A stretch of DNA of 64,000 nt from Flavobacterium aquaticum (lineage in GTDB: Bacteria > Bacteroidota > Bacteroidia > Flavobacteriales > Flavobacteriaceae): NCBI RefSeq assembly GCF_003259835.1, contig NZ_QLMI01000002.1, positions 186,001 to 250,000 on the forward strand. The letters run 5' to 3'. Below the pieces are notes generated by a model that saw only the letters and a list, made by a program, of their open reading frames with translations, searched no databases and was not told where the DNA came from. Shown here one piece after another: positions 62,101 to 64,000 of the stretch (position 1 is its first letter; each line of letters starts with the position of its first letter). The position numbers and the translations under genes were made by a program.

Positions 62101-63382
62101 CACCAATGGTAGGACTAAAGCCGTTTGAAGCTAAAGAAACATCTCTAATTGCACTATTTAAAAAATTACTTCCAATATTGTTAGGATCATATTTATTATT
62201 GGCATTATTAGAAGGTGTGTTAGCCGGAACATTATAAAAATTTGGATGAGAAGTTAAGTCTATATGAACCGTTTCTTGAGGTAAAACTCCCGTTAATGGC
62301 GCTTCTCCTAAATCTTGAAGTGCTACGATATTTCTAAGATTATTATCTGTAGTATTTACTCTATTCTGTTTGTTCGTAATCCAAACCTCAATTCGATTAA
62401 TTTGCACACGAGAATTAATGTATGGAAATGTTTCTAAAGCTTTATCATAGTTATTTCTAAAATATTGCGATAAGAAATAATGACGGTCCGCATCGTAATC
62501 TAATGCAAAAACCTCAAAGTCTTGAAGCGTTCCTCCACCTTGAGCTGTAACCGATTTTGTTTGCGATTTTTGTTCTGAGAAAACTCCAGTAAAGGTTGTT
62601 TTTCCAAATTGCAATTGTGCTTTAACTCCAAATAAGCTTTGCGCACCTCTTACTAAAGAATTTGATAATGGAAAACTTACGTTACCTACTTCTATTTTCT
62701 GAATAATATCATCTTCTGTAGGTGTGTATTCTAATTTAATAAGGTTTTGAAATGCAAAAGTAGATTGTGTATCGTAATTTACATTTACGTTTAAACGCGT
62801 TCCTACTTTTCCTTGTAAACCAACGCTAATTCGTTGATCAAAATCAAAACTTGTTGTTTTTCTATTTCTAGGAGAGAAAGAAGGATTATCTTGTTTTGTA
62901 AAACGAACTCCTAAATCTAATTCTACAGAACCAGTAGGTTTTACATCAATTGTATTACTACCAAAAATAGATTCAAAAAATTTAGAATTTACATAATATC
63001 TTGGTAATAAATCTTTTTTAGCTTCTTCAGAACCTGCTTTTTTACCATCCATTGCAGCTGATTTCTCTTGATAGTATTTTCGCATTTGCTCGCGCAATAC
63101 AAGCTCTTGATACTGTTTTGGTGTAAGTATCATAGGATACCTAATATTAAAACCATCAACAGAACTCGTATAAATATAACGATCAGAAGCTGGGTCGTAA
63201 ACATATCTATCTAAAATACTCACAGGATTAGGCATACTTAACTTACCTAAATCAACGCCAGTTTTAACAGTATCTTTCTCTTCTTCGTCTACTTGTGCTT
63301 GTAACGAAAAAGAAAAAAAGATACATAATAATGCAAGACTATATTGTAATTTATTTACCGCCTTTATGTTAATGTTTTTCAA
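56150..63382 (-). CDS. sprA: type IX secretion translocon protein SprA
   Basis: 2410 aa outer-membrane protein, the giant translocon of the type IX secretion system (Sov in Porphyromonas), needed for gliding and for export of adhesins and enzymes. The signal segment (residues ~10-30, LALLCIFFSFSLQAQ) is followed by SprA N-terminal regions (VKPTGSVELDLGVRF; SVGLQGKVGTRLNVNVNYDTQS) and a very long body of beta-strands ending with FTLRYNFGN. The start codon is TTG at 63380-63382, 3 nt after the ruvA stop, in frame with it and with no other canonical start before the signal. Operon with ruvA, followed by a terminator. Confidence 0.97.
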   Translation of the reverse strand: MKNINIKAVNKLQYSLALLCIFFSFSLQAQVDEEEKDTVKTGVDLGKLSMPNPVSILDRYVYDPASDRYIYTSSVDGFNIRYPMILTPKQYQELVLREQMRKYYQEKSAAMDGKKAGSEEAKKDLLPRYYVNSKFFESIFGSNTIDVKPTGSVELDLGVRFTKQDNPSFSPRNRKTTSFDFDQRISVGLQGKVGTRLNVNVNYDTQSTFAFQNLIKLEYTPTEDDIIQKIEVGNVSFPLSNSLVRGAQSLFGVKAQLQFGKTTFTGVFSEQKSQTKSVTAQGGGTLQDFEVFALDYDADRHYFLSQYFRNNYDKALETFPYINSRVQINRIEVWITNKQNRVNTTDNNLRNIVALQDLGEAPLTGVLPQETVHIDLTSHPNFYNVPANTPSNNANNKYDPNNIGSNFLNSAIRDVSLASNGFSPTIGAAEGIDFAKLENARKLTPSEFTYHPQLGYISLNQKLANDEVLAVSYQYTIGSDVYQVGEFGTDGVDATNVGGTGIPNSQALVLKLLKSNLTINEYKIGGVDPKYTMPTWNLMMKNIYQIPGGYQLQQEDFKLNILYTDPSPLNYITQSGIDPLPADVDQTPLLKVFNLDQLNYTNDPQEGGDGFFDFYPGLTVDTQRGKIIFLKVEPFGSHLFNKLDVPALVENYDDPLTYNTNQTKYVFRSLYKNTQAAALQESAKNKFQLKGRFKSMGGDGISIGAFNVPQGSVVVTAGGRVLVEGVDYTVNYQMGKVNILDPSLQASNTPIEVSVENNSVFGQQTRRFWGLNVEHKFNDKFLMGATILNMSERPFTTKSNYGQESVNNTIFGFNTNFSTEVPFFTRLVNKLPNIDTDVPSNLSFRGEIAYLKPGASKADQFNGEATTYIDDFEGSQTTIDMRSPQAWTLSSVPLEGSFDGNPSASEPTVNDLSVGFKRSKLSWYTIDPVFYTQTPSGIDDDDLSFNKSRRVFSRELYPVTDVPQGETNVISTLDLTYFPKDRGPYNFNPSLSATNQFSDLEAPDSWGGIMRAINSTNFEQSNVEYIQFWVMDPYFGNAGDVADPTNTGKLVFNLGEISEDILPDGRKLYENGLPEVGSAQPTVSTAWGDVPASQSLIYAFDTNEGNRAVQDAGFDGLTDAEEAVKFADFASYPDPSADNYRFYLEATGDIVTRYKNYNGFEGNSPVSVTNDNRGNTTFPDVEDVNRDNTMNTINAYFKFEVDLESYPEGAVPVGQKYIADFREVNTGLDLPNGSAGKARWILYKIPINEFTDANKVGPISDFRSIRFMRMYMTGFKDEITLRFGALDLVRGEWRRYTGNFDELDTDPDDENTGFDVVALNIQENGRRSPIRYVTPPGVVREQLYNNNTVINQNEQSLSLRVYDKLGGTANGLENNDARAVFKNVNVDMRQFKKLRMFLHAEAVQNGDLDDDELIAFIRFGNDFTDNFYQVEMPLKVTPHGASTPEEVWPLENEIELPLDFLTKLKVLDLQNDSEIDYTDPSGIGFIEEENIKIGSSNNRLTLGIKGNPNFGLVRTLMIGIKNKSGDIQRGEVWFNELRMSEMDNKGGYAAVANLDTNFADFANVSATTRVSTIGFGSLEQGPNERSREDVFQYDIVTNLNLGKLLPKKWGINLPFNYSVGEETITPKFDPFYQDIELDQLLDITSDPEDRANYEQRAIDYTKRTSFNLIGVKKEKNPEKKSHFYDVENLTLSYSLNETEHHDYEIENLIDKQNRTTVDYAYAFKPKTVEPFKNTKVLKKSGYYKMLSDFNFNYLPTNVSFSSNIIRQFNRQRFRLVDVQGIGLGDLYRRNYFFNYTYGVNYNLTKSLRLNYTASSNNIVRNYLDENNLPIDGLDIWDDYWNVGESNQHNQQLVVNYDLPINKIPIFSFVKSTYSYTGDYNWQRASDAFSTITGEDGNEYALGNTIQNANSHKLNTTLNMDLFYKYIGLTKTKNNKKKPVANKDKNAVPKPGQQITAPKNNISNERSVFMSGLIGVATSVKNIQINYNESNGTVLPGYLPGLGFFGSSKPTLGFVFGSQSDVRYEAARNGWLTTFPEFNQNFTQVQNKKIDFTAKVELFPDLTIDLSGDRTYAYNYSEQFDVTSGEYNSRSPYDFGNFNISTILIQTAFSQSDVNFSQSFQDFRDNRLVVANRLAENYYNGNSFLRDADGYPLGFGKNSQQVLLPAFLAAYSGQDAEKVSTGVFRNIPLPNWTLKYTGLMRYKWFKDNFKRFSLQHGYRAHYNVNAFRSNLNTSPVDANGNFFASKIISNVNLAEQFNPLIKVEFEMKNSIKVLAEIKKDRTLNMSFDNNLLTEVSGNEYIIGLGYRIKDVTINSALADNVSGIIKSDINIKADFALRKNNTIVRYLDYDNNQLGGGQDLWSIKLTADYSFSKNLTAIFFYDHQFSQAVISTSFPITNIRSGFTLRYNFGN

Positions 63383-63385
63383 GTT

Positions 63386-63967
63386 TTATAAATTTTTTAA
63401 AGCTTGTTTTATTAAGTTTTCTACAGAGGCATTTGGGGTTTCTCTTATAATTTTATCGATTACTTTTTCGGCTGCTTTTCTTGCAAATCCTAAAACTTCT
63501 AAAGCAGATAACGCTTCATCTTTATTTGTATTGCTTTCAATGACCGAAACTTCATCTAAATTGTACACTTTTAACACTTTTTCTTTCAAATCTAGGATAA
63601 TTCTTTGTGCGGTTTTAGCTCCAATTCCTTTCATCGATTGAATCGTAGCCACATCATTTGCCGCAATAGCCTGAATAATCTGAGCCGGCGCCAAAGATGA
63701 CAACATGGTTCTAGCTGTACTTGCACCCACACCTGAAACCGAAAGCAATAACTTAAAAAGTTCTCTTTCCTGTTTTTCAACAAATCCGAACAAACTATGC
63801 GAATCTTCTTTTACTTGAAGAAACGTATATAATTTCAAACTCTCAGAATCTGGAATTAATGAAAAAGTGTGTAATGATATATTAATATGATAGCCCACGC
63901 CATTGCAATCAATTACAACTTCGGTAGGTGTTTTTTCAACTAATCTTCCTTGAATATGAGCTATCAT
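63386..63967 (-). CDS. ruvA: Holliday junction branch migration complex subunit RuvA
   Basis: 193 aa. OB-fold N-domain (MIAHIQGRLVEKTPTEVVIDCNGVGYHI, residues 1-28, binds the junction), helix-hairpin-helix pairs (LLSVSGVGASTARTML and IQSMKGIGAKTAQRIIL, ~70-130) and the C-terminal RuvB-contacting domain (KDEALSALEVLGF). Together with RuvB it drives branch migration. Its stop is 3 nt before the sprA start; ruvB is not in the window. Confidence 0.97.
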   Translation of the reverse strand: MIAHIQGRLVEKTPTEVVIDCNGVGYHINISLHTFSLIPDSESLKLYTFLQVKEDSHSLFGFVEKQERELFKLLLSVSGVGASTARTMLSSLAPAQIIQAIAANDVATIQSMKGIGAKTAQRIILDLKEKVLKVYNLDEVSVIESNTNKDEALSALEVLGFARKAAEKVIDKIIRETPNASVENLIKQALKNL

Positions 63968-63979
63968 ACAATGGTATTC

Positions 63980-64000
63980 TTATTTGTTTTGTTTTCTACT
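63980..64000 (-). CDS. possible 3' end of an upstream gene
   Basis: On the minus strand SRKQNK and a TAA stop are open to the window edge, 12 nt before the ruvA ATG. Six codons are too few to identify; a malic-enzyme gene often precedes ruvA in this family, but that cannot be checked here. Confidence 0.2.
   Translation of the reverse strand, partial: SRKQNK

Overview
The window comes from a chromosome of the Bacteroidota, most likely the family Flavobacteriaceae and a Flavobacterium-like species. The support is: a low-GC coding style; promoters of the Bacteroidota type (-7 element TAnnTTTG) in front of many genes; a type IX secretion/gliding component (SprA), an SprF/PorP-family protein and a RemB-like protein; an S46 dipeptidyl-peptidase; a FolK-deoxynucleoside kinase fusion; and the gene order nadK / DUF6089 / uppS / bamA / ompH / ompH / murI. 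Nearly all of it is core genome. I see no prophage, insertion sequence, CRISPR array or rRNA operon.

Layout. 1-2.0 kb: end of an S46 peptidase, two tandem small lipoproteins and a DUF1508 protein. 2.1-2.8 kb: a tRNA-Gly/tRNA-Leu unit (minus strand) followed by a small GIY-YIG nuclease gene, which lies between two copies of the tRNA-Leu 3' end plus its terminator. 2.8-9.3 kb: mutS, a TrmH/SpoU methyltransferase, folK-dNK and sppA. 9.4-16.6 kb: AsmA-like protein, DUF2797 protein, GH3-family adenylating enzyme, an OmpA/PD40 protein and two tiny Cys-rich lipoproteins. 16.6-20.1 kb: clpX, clpP and tig (proteostasis). 20.2-25.0 kb: PF04020 membrane protein, SGNH lipoprotein with an OmpP1/FadL channel, alpha/beta hydrolase with pdxJ. 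25.1-33.4 kb: CBS protein, nadK, DUF6089, uppS, bamA, two ompH/skp genes and murI, an envelope-biogenesis block. 33.4-44.7 kb: gamma-carbonic anhydrase, SprF/PorP, Nfu, phosphate transporter, dodecin, MscS, tsaB, HlyD/TolC efflux pair and DUF4403 lipoprotein.

44.7-49.8 kb is a cytochrome-oxidase assembly block (ctaB, two subunit III proteins, subunit IV, SCO1, DUF420 and accessory proteins). The catalytic subunits I and II are not in the window. 49.9-64 kb runs as an orphan secreted protein, remB-like gene, deoC, two tonB genes, vanZ-like, gcvH, sprA and ruvA, all on the minus strand. SprA is the outer-membrane translocon of type IX secretion, and the TonB and RemB-like proteins share a related periplasmic C-terminal domain.

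The most unusual structures are: (i) the GIY-YIG gene bounded by a perfect 48-bp direct repeat made of the tRNA-Leu 3' end and its terminator, with a 16-nt palindrome in the T-loop of the remnant copy; (ii) an orphan gene bounded by an imperfect ~38-bp repeat of the remB-like gene's 3' end; (iii) terminator hairpins placed inside the coding sequence of convergent neighbours; and (iv) sprA, whose only canonical start is a TTG one codon after, and in frame with, the ruvA stop.
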